Assembly: GCF_001050345.1 (NCBI RefSeq)
Contig: NZ_LFMW01000039.1
Coordinates: 1 to 64,000 of the forward strand
DNA: 64,000 nt
Reading direction: 5' to 3'
From: Pseudomonas fildesensis
GTDB lineage: Bacteria; Pseudomonadota; Gammaproteobacteria; Pseudomonadales; Pseudomonadaceae
Shown: positions 8,796 through 17,563 of the stretch, in pieces
Layout: each line of letters opens with the position of its first letter
Position numbering within the stretch: the first letter of the stretch is position 1
Made by a program: the position numbers and the translations under genes
Notes under the pieces: model-generated
The model's input: only the letters and a program-made list of their open reading frames with translations
Told to the model about the DNA's origin: nothing
The model's database searches: none

Positions 8796-11700
8796 ATGAG
8801 TGACGACTATGAATCCGTGAAGACCAAGGGGACACCCTATGACGCCCTGATTCGACAAGAAGCTGACCGCAACGAAATCCCGTATGAGTTCATGCACAAG
8901 CTCATCTACAACGAGTCGAGCTTTAACACCGTCGCCAAGTCCCGCACGGGCCCATTGGGTCTTGGACAGTTCACAGAGTTGACCGGTAAGGCTTACGGCC
9001 TTATGACCCCTGAAGACCGTATGGACCCACAGAAGGCAGTCCCTGCGATTGCCCGTCACCTCAAGGACCTCAAAGGCGCCTATCAGGGTGACTTGCTGAA
9101 GGCAGCTTTGGCATACAACCAAGGCCAGGGCCGTTTGGGCTCCCCTCAGTTGGCCGCACTGGATCAAGGTGACTTCACCAAGATCAGTCCCGAGGGTCAG
9201 AACTACATGCGCAAGCTGCTGGACGTGTCCGGTGATTCGCCTTCCCGCCAATGGTTCGATGCCCAAGGAGTGACCAATCCCGGCATCAACCCAAAGGCCC
9301 AAGCCGTCAGCTTTGAGGATGCTACTCGGGGTGTGACGGCAGGCTCTAAGGTTCGTGTGGGTCAGGACCTCCCTCAGTTGGGCAATATGAATCTTGAAGG
9401 GGGCACAGCCCCTCAGACTCAACAAGACTTCATCACCCTTGAGAACCACATTGGGAAGCCCGCAAAGGGCACCTTCGAGGGTACAGGCGATGCCACAGCA
9501 GCCTCCCTGGCAACCTCACCACTGGCCTCTCTGTTTCGGTACGCCACTCAGGAGGACCATGACCCGCTGGACTGGGTGAACCCAAGTGATAACTCTCAGT
9601 GGACTGCTGACGATTACGACATGATCCGCAAGGAGGGTGTGGACCCTCAATACTTCAGCTTCGTGCAGGACTACGCCAAGGGCAAAAGGGCCAACCTTCC
9701 GAACGCCATTGCGATGGCAAAGGAGAACATGGCCTATGAGCAGCGCATTGGTAACGCTGGGACAGGCGCTCAGATTGTCGGTGGGTTTGCTGGGGCCGGT
9801 CTGGACCCTCTGACCTACACGCCTATTCCAGGGACAACTGGTATGCGTCTCATCTCTCGGGTTGCTCAAGGTGCGATGTACTCGGGCGCCGCTGCTGTGG
9901 CCTCTGAGGGTCTACGTGAAAACATCACGGGCATTGAGGGGCACTACGGGACAGCTCTCGTGGGTGGTGCATTGTTCGGTGCCGGGGCTACAGCTCTGTT
10001 TGATAAGGCGCTGAGGGCTGCACCGCATGAGGCTCCCCGCGTAGATGTTCCCGATGCTGACCTGAACGACTTCGCTGGTCCGAGCATTCGCTTGGAGGCC
10101 CGTGAGACAGCTCGCCAGTTGGGCCAGGACGACCCTTCACGTTTCCCATGGTTGGCCGGTGAGGAACCCAAGGAAGCCTTTGGGGTGAGCTATGTTGACC
10201 ATCCTAACGAGCCTGGGGCTGTGCGCTTGCAGGACGGTTCAATCCTGTCTGCTGACAATCCGCTGAACCCTAAGACGCTTCAGGACGCCATGGAGGTTAT
10301 GCCGGATAGCGTCCCTGAGAGAGCCGCCATGGGTGTACGGATGGGCGGTTTTACTGAGATTGGCTTGACCTTATTGCGCTCCGAGAGTGGCGAAGTGCGT
10401 GCCATTGGTGTGAATCTCTTCAGGTCACCTACGGGAATGCAGTCAGGTTCTAATGGTAAGTTCGGGGCGGTGGCTTCGGATGTCGTGGAGCGTCTTGGGG
10501 CGCAGGATCATGTAACTCTGAATAAGATGTCCGAGCAGCTCGTTGAGGCTGTAAAGGACCCCCAGCACGCCATGGCTTTTGGTGGTCGTCAACTTGCTAT
10601 GGCGAATGTGGATCGCCGTGTTGGCGAGGCTATCGAAGATCAGACCGGCCAAAAGTGGTCACAGCTCAGTAAGAAGGAGCAGGAATACGGCGAGACGGTA
10701 CGCGGTCACTACGACCACAAAGCTGACATTGCGGAGTTCCCACAGCAATTTGGCAATCCGAATGCTCGCTCTATTCTCCCTGAGACACGACATGCAGGCT
10801 CTTACATCCCCAACGTCTATGACGCTGCACTGAAGTCGCTGCATGCACTTCGGTTTGGCGGTGTGGAGGGTTTGCAGAAGGCGATTGCCAATAGCTGGTT
10901 GGTTTCGTACAAGAGCCGCCCACACGTCAAGGCCCGTGTCGATAAGCTAATGCAAGATCAGGCATCGAAAGCCGGTAAGACGCTGGATGATATCCAGTTG
11001 GAAGCGGCGGTCCAGAAGTACGCCAACGATAAAGCTTTCGGTGTCGCGCAAAGCGATGACCTCAATGCCTCGAATCTATTGGGTGACTCACAGGGGCTAT
11101 CGTCAGCATCGGCCACTAACAACTTCCTTGAAGGGCGTCACCTCTTTGATTCCGACATGATCATACCGATGTCGGATGGCGGAACCTTTTCAGTGAATGA
11201 CCTGCGTGTCTTCGACCTGATCCCGCTCACTGCCAGTTACAACCGCCGCATGAATGGTGACGTGGGCATCATGGCGGCTACCGGACGTTCAACCGAAGAG
11301 CTTCTTAAAGACATCGCAAAGGTCACTTCGGGAACTAAGGCCGAAAGGGCCGCACTGGGCGAATCCATAAAGATACTCACGCAGCAGGCCCGTATGAGTC
11401 CCGAAGGCGCCCTTGCGACTTCTGCAAGAACTCTGATGGACATGAGCTTTATTGCAAAGAATGCCTACATGGGCGTCCAGTCTGTAACAGAGGTGGCCGG
11501 TATGGTCACGAAGGGGCACACCCATATGCTACTGAAGGGCGTACCGCTGCTCCGTGAGATGACCCAGTGGGGCTCTAAGATCAGCGCTAAGGACCTCAAG
11601 GATATGCACTCAATGGTCTTTGGGCGTGAACTGGATAACTCAATCCGGCCAAGCCGTATGGACATCGTGCAGCGCATGCGGGATCAGGCCGACACCAACC

Positions 11701-12767
11701 CCTTGCTTGCTCAGGTCGTAGGTACGGCTAAGTACGCCACACAGGAACTCTCAGCTTGGAGTCCGTTCACCAAGTTCCTAACAGAGTCCTCTAACTACAT
11801 CGCAGATGCTGGACGTTCAGGTGTTCTTTCGGATTTGGTGGATCACGTATTGGCAGGGCGAAAGTCAAGCCTCTTCACGCCGCAAAGGCTCCACGGGATG
11901 TCAATCAGCCCTAAGCAGTTCGCGGAAATCAAAGCCATGATCAATAAGCACATGGTGGTGGACGCGAAGGGGCGTTACAAGATCAAGGATCGGGCGGCGC
12001 TCCAGCGTGACCCAGCCTCGATGACCATGTGGCGTATGGGCGACAAGATTGCCAACGAAACAATCCTTAGACCCCATACGCTCTCGAACGCTGACACCGT
12101 GGCGCATGGGGCGGGTGTCGGCATGGCTATGCAGTTCAAGAAGTTCGTACTGCGCTCTGTGAATGGAAGGCTTATCCGGGGTTTCTATGAGGCCACCAAG
12201 AACGGTCGGGCCATTGATCAGACCATGCAAGCGGTTATCTCGACGGGCCTCGCTATGTCTACCTACGTGGCAATGAAGTACAGCCAAGCAGCAGGCATGC
12301 CCAAAGACCAGCGTGAGAAGTTCCTACAGCAATCCCTGGACCCCAAGATGTTGGCCTATGCGGCTTTGTCCCGTAGCTCACACATTGGGGCTCCCTTGGG
12401 TTTGGTGAACATCGTAGCGGCACCTTTGGGGTTCGATCAGGCGGCGGCTGTACGTTCTTCGATCCTCCCACGGGGTCCTAAAGAGCAACGCCCGCAAGGT
12501 GCCATGAAGTATTCGCCACTGAAGTCTGACCAAATCACTGGTCTGCTCGGTCGGGTTGCCGAACAGATTCCCGCAATGGGAACTGTGGGCAGCGCGTGGC
12601 AGGTTACGGACAGTGCCCTTGGCGCCCTTGGTACTGACTCCCGTCGAGCTGATCAGGAGTACATGACAGGTGTGTTCAACGGCCTTCGCGGCCTCGTGCC
12701 GAATGACCCTGTGTCTCAAAAGCTCTTGCTCATGATGATGGAAGGGCAGGGCGTAGAGATTCGTTAA
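8796..12767 (+). CDS. T7-like internal virion protein D with lytic transglycosylase domain (gp16)
   Basis: A 1,323-residue core protein (about 1,318 in T7) that is ejected and spans the cell envelope. The N-terminal ~150 residues are an SLT-type lytic transglycosylase. Glu40 in YNESSFN is the expected catalytic residue, followed by GPLGLGQFTELTGKAYGL and the LAYNQGQGRL segment, so it can cut peptidoglycan locally. The middle has Ala/Gly-rich hydrophobic stretches (about 325-400), and the remainder is long helical sequence. AAAGGAG precedes the ATG. It is the last gene of the core block. Confidence 0.95.
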   Translation: MSDDYESVKTKGTPYDALIRQEADRNEIPYEFMHKLIYNESSFNTVAKSRTGPLGLGQFTELTGKAYGLMTPEDRMDPQKAVPAIARHLKDLKGAYQGDLLKAALAYNQGQGRLGSPQLAALDQGDFTKISPEGQNYMRKLLDVSGDSPSRQWFDAQGVTNPGINPKAQAVSFEDATRGVTAGSKVRVGQDLPQLGNMNLEGGTAPQTQQDFITLENHIGKPAKGTFEGTGDATAASLATSPLASLFRYATQEDHDPLDWVNPSDNSQWTADDYDMIRKEGVDPQYFSFVQDYAKGKRANLPNAIAMAKENMAYEQRIGNAGTGAQIVGGFAGAGLDPLTYTPIPGTTGMRLISRVAQGAMYSGAAAVASEGLRENITGIEGHYGTALVGGALFGAGATALFDKALRAAPHEAPRVDVPDADLNDFAGPSIRLEARETARQLGQDDPSRFPWLAGEEPKEAFGVSYVDHPNEPGAVRLQDGSILSADNPLNPKTLQDAMEVMPDSVPERAAMGVRMGGFTEIGLTLLRSESGEVRAIGVNLFRSPTGMQSGSNGKFGAVASDVVERLGAQDHVTLNKMSEQLVEAVKDPQHAMAFGGRQLAMANVDRRVGEAIEDQTGQKWSQLSKKEQEYGETVRGHYDHKADIAEFPQQFGNPNARSILPETRHAGSYIPNVYDAALKSLHALRFGGVEGLQKAIANSWLVSYKSRPHVKARVDKLMQDQASKAGKTLDDIQLEAAVQKYANDKAFGVAQSDDLNASNLLGDSQGLSSASATNNFLEGRHLFDSDMIIPMSDGGTFSVNDLRVFDLIPLTASYNRRMNGDVGIMAATGRSTEELLKDIAKVTSGTKAERAALGESIKILTQQARMSPEGALATSARTLMDMSFIAKNAYMGVQSVTEVAGMVTKGHTHMLLKGVPLLREMTQWGSKISAKDLKDMHSMVFGRELDNSIRPSRMDIVQRMRDQADTNPLLAQVVGTAKYATQELSAWSPFTKFLTESSNYIADAGRSGVLSDLVDHVLAGRKSSLFTPQRLHGMSISPKQFAEIKAMINKHMVVDAKGRYKIKDRAALQRDPASMTMWRMGDKIANETILRPHTLSNADTVAHGAGVGMAMQFKKFVLRSVNGRLIRGFYEATKNGRAIDQTMQAVISTGLAMSTYVAMKYSQAAGMPKDQREKFLQQSLDPKMLAYAALSRSSHIGAPLGLVNIVAAPLGFDQAAAVRSSILPRGPKEQRPQGAMKYSPLKSDQITGLLGRVAEQIPAMGTVGSAWQVTDSALGALGTDSRRADQEYMTGVFNGLRGLVPNDPVSQKLLLMMMEGQGVEIR

Positions 12768-12781
12768 GAAAGCGCCTCCCG

Positions 12782-12804
12782 CAAAAGCCCCCACTATAAG
12801 CAGA
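12782..12804 (+). promoter_or_regulatory. Phage RNA polymerase promoter upstream of tail-fibre gene
   Basis: AAAAGCCCCCACTATAAGCAG shares the CCCACTATAA core with the sites at 963 and 17,418. It lies in the 87-bp gap between genes 16 and 17, the position of T7 phi17. Confidence 0.75.
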
Positions 12805-12854
12805 TGTCACCACGAGTCTGCTTTCTCAAATTCATAACTCACAAGGAGGACTTA

Positions 12855-14582
12855 ATGGCCGCTCCAAAGACAGTCCTTACGTACCCACTTAATGGTGCGC
12901 AAAGAGACTTCCCTATTCCGTTCGAGTATTTGGCTCGTAAGTTTGTCGTCGTGACCCTTATTGGGAAAACCCGGCAGGTGCTTACTCTGAACTCGGACTA
13001 TCGCTTTACCGCTCGAACAACTATCACAACCACAAAGGCGTGGGGTCCTGGAGACCTCTTCACGAGCATAGAGCTTCGCCGGGTGACTTCGGCAACTGAA
13101 CGCCTCGTGGACTTTGCGGATGGTTCGATTCTTCGGGCTTACGACTTGAACACTTCACAGGTTCAATCTCTGCATATCGCTGAGGAAGCCCGTGATTTGA
13201 CTGCTGACACCATTGGCGTGAACAACGATGGAGACCTCGATGCACGGGGGCGGCGGATAGTAAACGTTGGTGATGGCGTTCTCGATGGTGATGCCGTGAG
13301 CATGGGCCAAACCCGCCGATGGGCTGAGTCCGCATTGAACCAAGCGAACCGGGCTGAGACTCAGGCGAACACCGCAATAACTCAGGCGGCCCAGGCAACG
13401 GAGCAGAATCGACAATCGCTGACCAATAACCAGCAGTCGTATACGAACCTGCAACGGACCATCGAGAACCGCCAACTGGCTGAGAATGCTCAGAAGAACT
13501 CTGAGGGCGCGCGCGACACTTCCAAGCAGTGGGCCGATGCGTCCGCCGCGTCTGCTGTTAAGTCCGAGACCAGTAACCAGCAAGCTCTGGTCAACAACCA
13601 GCAGTCGTATACGAACTCTGTGCGTGCGAAGACCGAAGCTGACCGGGCAAAGACCGAAGCTGACAAGCTGGGTAACGCAAACGAGTTCATGGGGACTCTC
13701 ATTAACGTGACTGGAGGTGTTCCGAAGTTCAAGGACGCACTTCAGGTTGGCGGGTCTTATGGCGTAACGCTGCGTAAGGAGGACCTTCAAGACCCGGCCA
13801 CGCCCTATGTGGTCCGTATGGTGCATAGTGCTGATGGTGCTGTTCGACTGATTGATGACCTCCGTGGTCGCGTCCGCGTGACGTACTCTACAGAGGGCCA
13901 CTTGATCACTGGCAACAGCGTGGACGCAGGTGCTGATGTCCTTTCCCGCTCAGGTTCGTTCAGGTCGTATGCCGCATCTGAGAATGCCAATGCCCACTTG
14001 TGGTTTCACGGACCGGCTTCAACCCGTGCGGTGATCTATTCGGACCCACTGGGTCAGATTATGTTAGCGCCTGCGTACGCTATGCCGGGTTCTCCCGGTG
14101 CGACCATCCGCATCACAACGGGCGGCACCCTCGCAGGGGTTGAAGGTGTTGTGTTTGCCACAGGTAACTCCCTGCTTGGTGACGGCGATATCTACTCTAC
14201 GGCGTACAAGGATCGCTCCCTGCGCTCTAATCTGCGGGCCTTCGATGCACCTCACCGCTTGCAACTCGTACAGCTTGCAACAGGGGCAGTTGGCAACGGG
14301 ACCACCATCACCTTGACAGACGATGCGTGGAACTACGAGTCCTTCGGTGGGCTGTACCAAGGCACCGCTGGCGTCTATACGAGCGTTCAGGGGCTGCGAG
14401 AGCTGGCTAACATGCCGGTCAACACTCAGATGTACGTGACCCACTCGCCTAATAGCTATGTCCTGATGGCGTTCCGTGACACCAATACGGCTCAGCGCCG
14501 AGTGCTTCAGTTCGTATCGTTCGGGCCCAACTCCGGGTTTGCCAACTTCTACGGATTCAAGCGAGTTCCGTACACACCATAA
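12855..14582 (+). CDS. T7-like tail fibre protein (gp17)
   Basis: Receptor-binding fibre, 575 residues from the ATG at 12,855, which follows AAGGAGG. An upstream in-frame ATG at 12,804 would fall on the promoter transcript start and has no good site. Residues 1-150 (TVLTYPLNGAQRDFPIPFEYLARKFV) are the conserved virion-attachment domain. Residues about 160-280 are a coiled-coil-like shaft rich in Ala, Gln and Asn. The C-terminal ~290 residues show no similarity I recognise to T7 and should set host specificity. A 24-bp segment encoding NNQQSYTN occurs twice, at 13,425-13,448 and 13,593-13,616, exactly 56 codons apart. Confidence 0.93.
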   Translation: MAAPKTVLTYPLNGAQRDFPIPFEYLARKFVVVTLIGKTRQVLTLNSDYRFTARTTITTTKAWGPGDLFTSIELRRVTSATERLVDFADGSILRAYDLNTSQVQSLHIAEEARDLTADTIGVNNDGDLDARGRRIVNVGDGVLDGDAVSMGQTRRWAESALNQANRAETQANTAITQAAQATEQNRQSLTNNQQSYTNLQRTIENRQLAENAQKNSEGARDTSKQWADASAASAVKSETSNQQALVNNQQSYTNSVRAKTEADRAKTEADKLGNANEFMGTLINVTGGVPKFKDALQVGGSYGVTLRKEDLQDPATPYVVRMVHSADGAVRLIDDLRGRVRVTYSTEGHLITGNSVDAGADVLSRSGSFRSYAASENANAHLWFHGPASTRAVIYSDPLGQIMLAPAYAMPGSPGATIRITTGGTLAGVEGVVFATGNSLLGDGDIYSTAYKDRSLRSNLRAFDAPHRLQLVQLATGAVGNGTTITLTDDAWNYESFGGLYQGTAGVYTSVQGLRELANMPVNTQMYVTHSPNSYVLMAFRDTNTAQRRVLQFVSFGPNSGFANFYGFKRVPYTP

Positions 14583-14591
14583 GGAGGCTCA

Positions 14592-14792
14592 ATGCTCGAA
14601 CTTAATTTTAACGAGGGGGTGGTTCGCGCCACTCCTGTTGTTGCTGCGGCTGGTGCTGATGTAGCAAGCCGTTTTGCTGGTTTAACGATGTCCGACTGGT
14701 TCTATGCAGCGGCCATTATCTATTCGCTCACTCAATGCGCCGTCTTGGTCTACAAGACTGTGAAGGGGGTCCAAACAAAACAGGAGGTTTAA
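14592..14792 (+). CDS. T7-like holin, class II (gp17.5)
   Basis: A 66-residue membrane protein (67 in T7) that times lysis by permeabilising the inner membrane. The N-terminal half is amphipathic, and a hydrophobic segment at about residues 36-55 (WFYAAAIIYSLTQCAVLVY) is followed by a basic tail. AAGGAGG stands before the ATG. The stop overlaps the next ATG (TAATG), linking it to the small terminase gene as in T7. Confidence 0.9.
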   Translation: MLELNFNEGVVRATPVVAAAGADVASRFAGLTMSDWFYAAAIIYSLTQCAVLVYKTVKGVQTKQEV

Positions 14793-15049
14793 TGTCGCAA
14801 TCTATTCTCGAACAACTACTTGAGGCAATCGACACCGAGACCGGTAAGAATCTTTTGCGGGACCTAAAGAATCCCGAGCTACGAACCCCTCAGCTTTACA
14901 ACGCCATCGGCAAGTATCTTGACCGTCACAAGTTCACCATCGCTAAGTTGCAACCTGATGCGTCCCTCTTGGGTGACTTGGCGGCTGCGCTTAACGAGGT
15001 CCCTGAGCTGACCGACGAAGAACTATACGGTCCAGCAACTCAGCACTAA
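14792..15049 (+). CDS. T7-like small terminase subunit (gp18)
   Basis: DNA-recognition subunit of the packaging motor, 85 residues (89 in T7). I chose the ATG at 14,792, which overlaps the holin stop and follows AGGAGG, over an upstream in-frame ATG inside the holin gene. The protein is helical and acidic at the C-terminus (ELTDEELYG). Assignment rests on length, position between the holin and spanin genes, and general similarity. Confidence 0.88.
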   Translation: MSQSILEQLLEAIDTETGKNLLRDLKNPELRTPQLYNAIGKYLDRHKFTIAKLQPDASLLGDLAAALNEVPELTDEELYGPATQH

Positions 15050-15061
15050 GGAGCCATAACC

Positions 15062-15514
15062 ATGACAACCCTTACCAAGGGTCTCTTGGGGCTTCTGTGT
15101 GCCTGTCTGATAGCCCTTGGGATTTACTTCAAAGGCTATCACGACTCTGACCAGAAACACCTTAAGGAGGCCGCTGAGACAGCTTTAGTCTACAGGCAGA
15201 AACAGGGGGAAGAACGTGAGCAATCTCAAAAGACTTTGGCTGACATCTCGAAGCAATGGCAGACGTATTTATCTGAACAGCCGAAAGTGGCTCAGAGGAC
15301 TATTGATAGGTTGCGTAATGACAATATCAGCCTGCTCGTCAAACTTGGCGATGCCACTGTGCGTTCAGTCACAAGTTCAGGTAGACCCGTCCCTAATGGT
15401 TACGCCGAGCTACACACAGACACTTCTCGATTCCTTATCGAGCAAGCCCAACGATGTGACGCCCAAGTAGCGGGCCTGCAAGGAGTAGTTAAAGAACTGC
15501 AAAGGAGAAAGTAA
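15062..15514 (+). CDS. Inner-membrane spanin, Rz-like (gp18.5)
   Basis: A 150-residue i-spanin. One N-terminal membrane anchor (about residues 6-23) is followed by a long charged periplasmic helix with coiled-coil character. With its outer-membrane partner it fuses the two membranes at the end of lysis. AAGGAG precedes the start. The partner gene is embedded in it in the +1 frame, as in T7 18.5/18.7. Confidence 0.9.
   Translation: MTTLTKGLLGLLCACLIALGIYFKGYHDSDQKHLKEAAETALVYRQKQGEEREQSQKTLADISKQWQTYLSEQPKVAQRTIDRLRNDNISLLVKLGDATVRSVTSSGRPVPNGYAELHTDTSRFLIEQAQRCDAQVAGLQGVVKELQRRK
15216..15470 (+). CDS. Outer-membrane lipoprotein spanin, Rz1-like (gp18.7), nested in the i-spanin gene
   Basis: This 84-codon frame lies wholly inside the i-spanin gene in another frame. 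It has a signal sequence (basic start, hydrophobic LLIGCVMTISAC) and a lipobox with Cys40, then a short proline- and polar-rich tail. The end VDPSLMVTPSYTQTLL closely recalls the T7 18.7 end (VDSSLMVEPN), and the lengths are the same. GAACGTGAGCAATC around the start offers a weak ribosome site, so translation may depend on the overlapping gene. Confidence 0.85.
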   Translation: MSNLKRLWLTSRSNGRRIYLNSRKWLRGLLIGCVMTISACSSNLAMPLCVQSQVQVDPSLMVTPSYTQTLLDSLSSKPNDVTPK

Positions 15515-15595
15515 ATGGTCATTAATTTGAAGGAGTACCGCGACAAGAAAAGAGATCAAGCTAAGCAAGTGAAGTGGCCGGGTGATCCCGAGTGA
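15515..15595 (+). CDS. 26-residue ORF between spanin and large terminase
   Basis: A tiny frame starting with ATG directly after the spanin stop and preceded by AAAGGAGA. It encodes a highly charged peptide (starting MVINLKEYRDKKRDQ). Its TGA overlaps the GTG of the terminase gene (GTGA). I know no T7 counterpart. The good ribosome site and the coupled ends argue that it is translated, perhaps mainly to bring ribosomes to the terminase start. Function unknown. Confidence 0.5.
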   Translation: MVINLKEYRDKKRDQAKQVKWPGDPE

Positions 15596-17343
15596 CCCGA
15601 ACTGTTCGCACTGGCGAGCAGGACATAGCGTTACTGAAAAGGTCCTTTGTGGCCTTTTTGTTTGTCCTGTGGCGCGCTCTAAACCTCCCTAAGCCCACCA
15701 AGTGCCAGATAGACATGGCACGAACCCTCAGCGATGGAAAGCAGCGAAGGTTCATCCTGCAAGCCTTCCGAGGCATCGGCAAGTCCTTCATTACGTGCGC
15801 CTTTGTGGTCTGGAAGTTGTGGAACAACCCACAGCTGAAGTTCCTCATTGTGTCGGCCTCGAAGGAACGGGCAGACGCCAACTCCATCTTCATCAAGCGA
15901 ATCATCGACCTGCTTCCGTTCCTTGCTGAACTGAAGACAGGACCCGGCCAACGGGATAGCTCCCTGAGCTTCGATGTGGGACCGGCCAAGCCCGACCACT
16001 CGCCCTCTGTAAAGTCTGTAGGCATCACCGGCCAACTGGCGGGGTCCCGCGCTGACATTCTTATCGCGGATGACGTTGAGGTCCCGAACAACTCCGCTAC
16101 ACAGTCCGCACGGGATCACCTGGGCGAACTCGTGAAGGAATTCGATGCGATCCTGAAGCCGGGTGAAGCATCCACCATCATCTACCTGGGCACGCCTCAG
16201 ACTGAGATGACTCTTTATCGTGAGCTGGAAAACCGTGGCTATGTGACCACTATCTGGCCTGCGAGATATCCGAAAGACCAGAAGGACCGGGAGAGCTACG
16301 GCCATCGTTTGGCGCCAATGATCGCTAACGAGCTGGAAGCTGACGGGACCCTTTACTGGAAACCTACAGACCCTGTGCGCTTTGATGACACTGACTTGCG
16401 TGAGCGTGAGCTGTCATACGGGAAGGGTGGCTTTGCGCTTCAGTTCATGCTCAACCCGAACCTAAGCGATGCCGAAAAGTACCCGCTGAAACTGCGTGAC
16501 TTCATCGTGGGCCGCTTCAGCCTCGATACAGCCCCTACGACCTTGCAGTGGTTGCCTAACGGTAACAACGAGGCCAAGGGCCTTCCTAATGTGGGCCTTA
16601 AAGGTGATCGGTTCCACCGCTACGAGACAGTAGGCCAAGCGTCCGCACCGTACTCCGCGAAGATCCTTGTGATCGACCCAAGCGGTCGCGGTAAGGATGA
16701 GACCGGCTATGCGGTCCTCTACATGCTCAACGGCTATATCTTCCTGATGGACTGGGGCGGATTCCGTGGTGGCTACGATGACAAGACCTTGCAGGCTCTG
16801 GCAGACATCGGTAAGCGCTTCAAGGTGAACGAGGTGATCATTGAAGGCAACTTCGGTGATGGTATGTACGTGAAGCTGTTCAGCCCTGTGATGACCCGTA
16901 CGCACCGTTGCGCGGTCACTGAGGTGAAGTCTAAGGGCCAGAAAGAGCTACGCATCTGTGACGTGTTGGAGCCTGTACTGGGTAGCCACAAGCTGGTGGT
17001 CTCAGAGGATGTCATTACGCGGGACTATGAGACTGCCTTGAACATCGACGGCACGACTGACATCAAGTACAGCGGTTTCTATCAGCTTTCGAGAATCACG
17101 AAAGATAGGGGCTCACTGGCCCATGATGACCGACTTGATGCCCTGGCAATCGGCGTTCAATTCTTCACTGATTCCATGGAGAAGGATTCTGAGGTGGGAG
17201 CTTCGGAGATGCTTGAAGAGTACCTAATGCAGCACATGGAAGACCCGCTTGTGGGCTTCGAGGATCACCGACAAATGATGATTGGTGACGTGATGATGCA
17301 GTACGAGGAAGACGGAACGACCACCAATTACATGGGGTGGTGA
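15592..17343 (+). CDS. T7-like large terminase subunit (gp19)
   Basis: ATPase and nuclease of the DNA-packaging motor, 583 residues (586 in T7). The Walker A-type loop is at 58-66 (QAFRGIGKS), Walker B at about 156-161 (ILIADD), and the coupling motif is IYLGTPQTE. The C-terminal RNase H-like nuclease carries the acidic residues of VIDPSGRGKDETGYAVLY (near 365) and HDDRLDALA. Long blocks match T7 (KSVGITGQLAGSRAD, LQFMLNPNLSDAEKYPL). I chose the GTG at 15,592, which overlaps the stop of the preceding small ORF; no ATG is near. Confidence 0.96.
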   Translation: MTRTVRTGEQDIALLKRSFVAFLFVLWRALNLPKPTKCQIDMARTLSDGKQRRFILQAFRGIGKSFITCAFVVWKLWNNPQLKFLIVSASKERADANSIFIKRIIDLLPFLAELKTGPGQRDSSLSFDVGPAKPDHSPSVKSVGITGQLAGSRADILIADDVEVPNNSATQSARDHLGELVKEFDAILKPGEASTIIYLGTPQTEMTLYRELENRGYVTTIWPARYPKDQKDRESYGHRLAPMIANELEADGTLYWKPTDPVRFDDTDLRERELSYGKGGFALQFMLNPNLSDAEKYPLKLRDFIVGRFSLDTAPTTLQWLPNGNNEAKGLPNVGLKGDRFHRYETVGQASAPYSAKILVIDPSGRGKDETGYAVLYMLNGYIFLMDWGGFRGGYDDKTLQALADIGKRFKVNEVIIEGNFGDGMYVKLFSPVMTRTHRCAVTEVKSKGQKELRICDVLEPVLGSHKLVVSEDVITRDYETALNIDGTTDIKYSGFYQLSRITKDRGSLAHDDRLDALAIGVQFFTDSMEKDSEVGASEMLEEYLMQHMEDPLVGFEDHRQMMIGDVMMQYEEDGTTTNYMGW

Positions 17344-17349
17344 CTACTT

Positions 17350-17376
17350 AAAGGGGCCTTCGGGTCCCTTATTTTT
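17350..17376 (+). terminator. Intrinsic terminator after large terminase
   Basis: The stem AAGGGGCC / GGTCCCTT (one G-U pair) closes a TTCG tetraloop and is followed by ATTTTT. It starts seven bases after the terminase stop and would end late transcription. Confidence 0.85.
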
Positions 17377-17417
17377 CAGCTTTTGCCAGGGCTACAGGCC
17401 ACGTCCTGCAAGGGCTC

Positions 17418-17440
17418 CAAAAGCACCCACTATAACCATA
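17418..17440 (+). promoter_or_regulatory. Phage RNA polymerase promoter near the genome right end (phiOR-like)
   Basis: CAAAAGCACCCACTATAACC matches the core of the two other promoters and lies between the terminator and gene 19.5. T7 has phiOR at this position, which is used at the right end in replication and concatemer processing. Just downstream (17,457-17,505) are short repeats (CTCTGAGACCT twice). Confidence 0.72.
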
Positions 17441-17563
17441 GGGAGGCTTAAAGTTACTCTCTCTTAGAGATACCTCTGAGACCTCTCTGAGACCTCCTGT
17501 TTGGGTGGTGGCTATCACCATCCTTACCACCTTCTCTATTAACAGCTCAAAGGAGGCTGAAGC

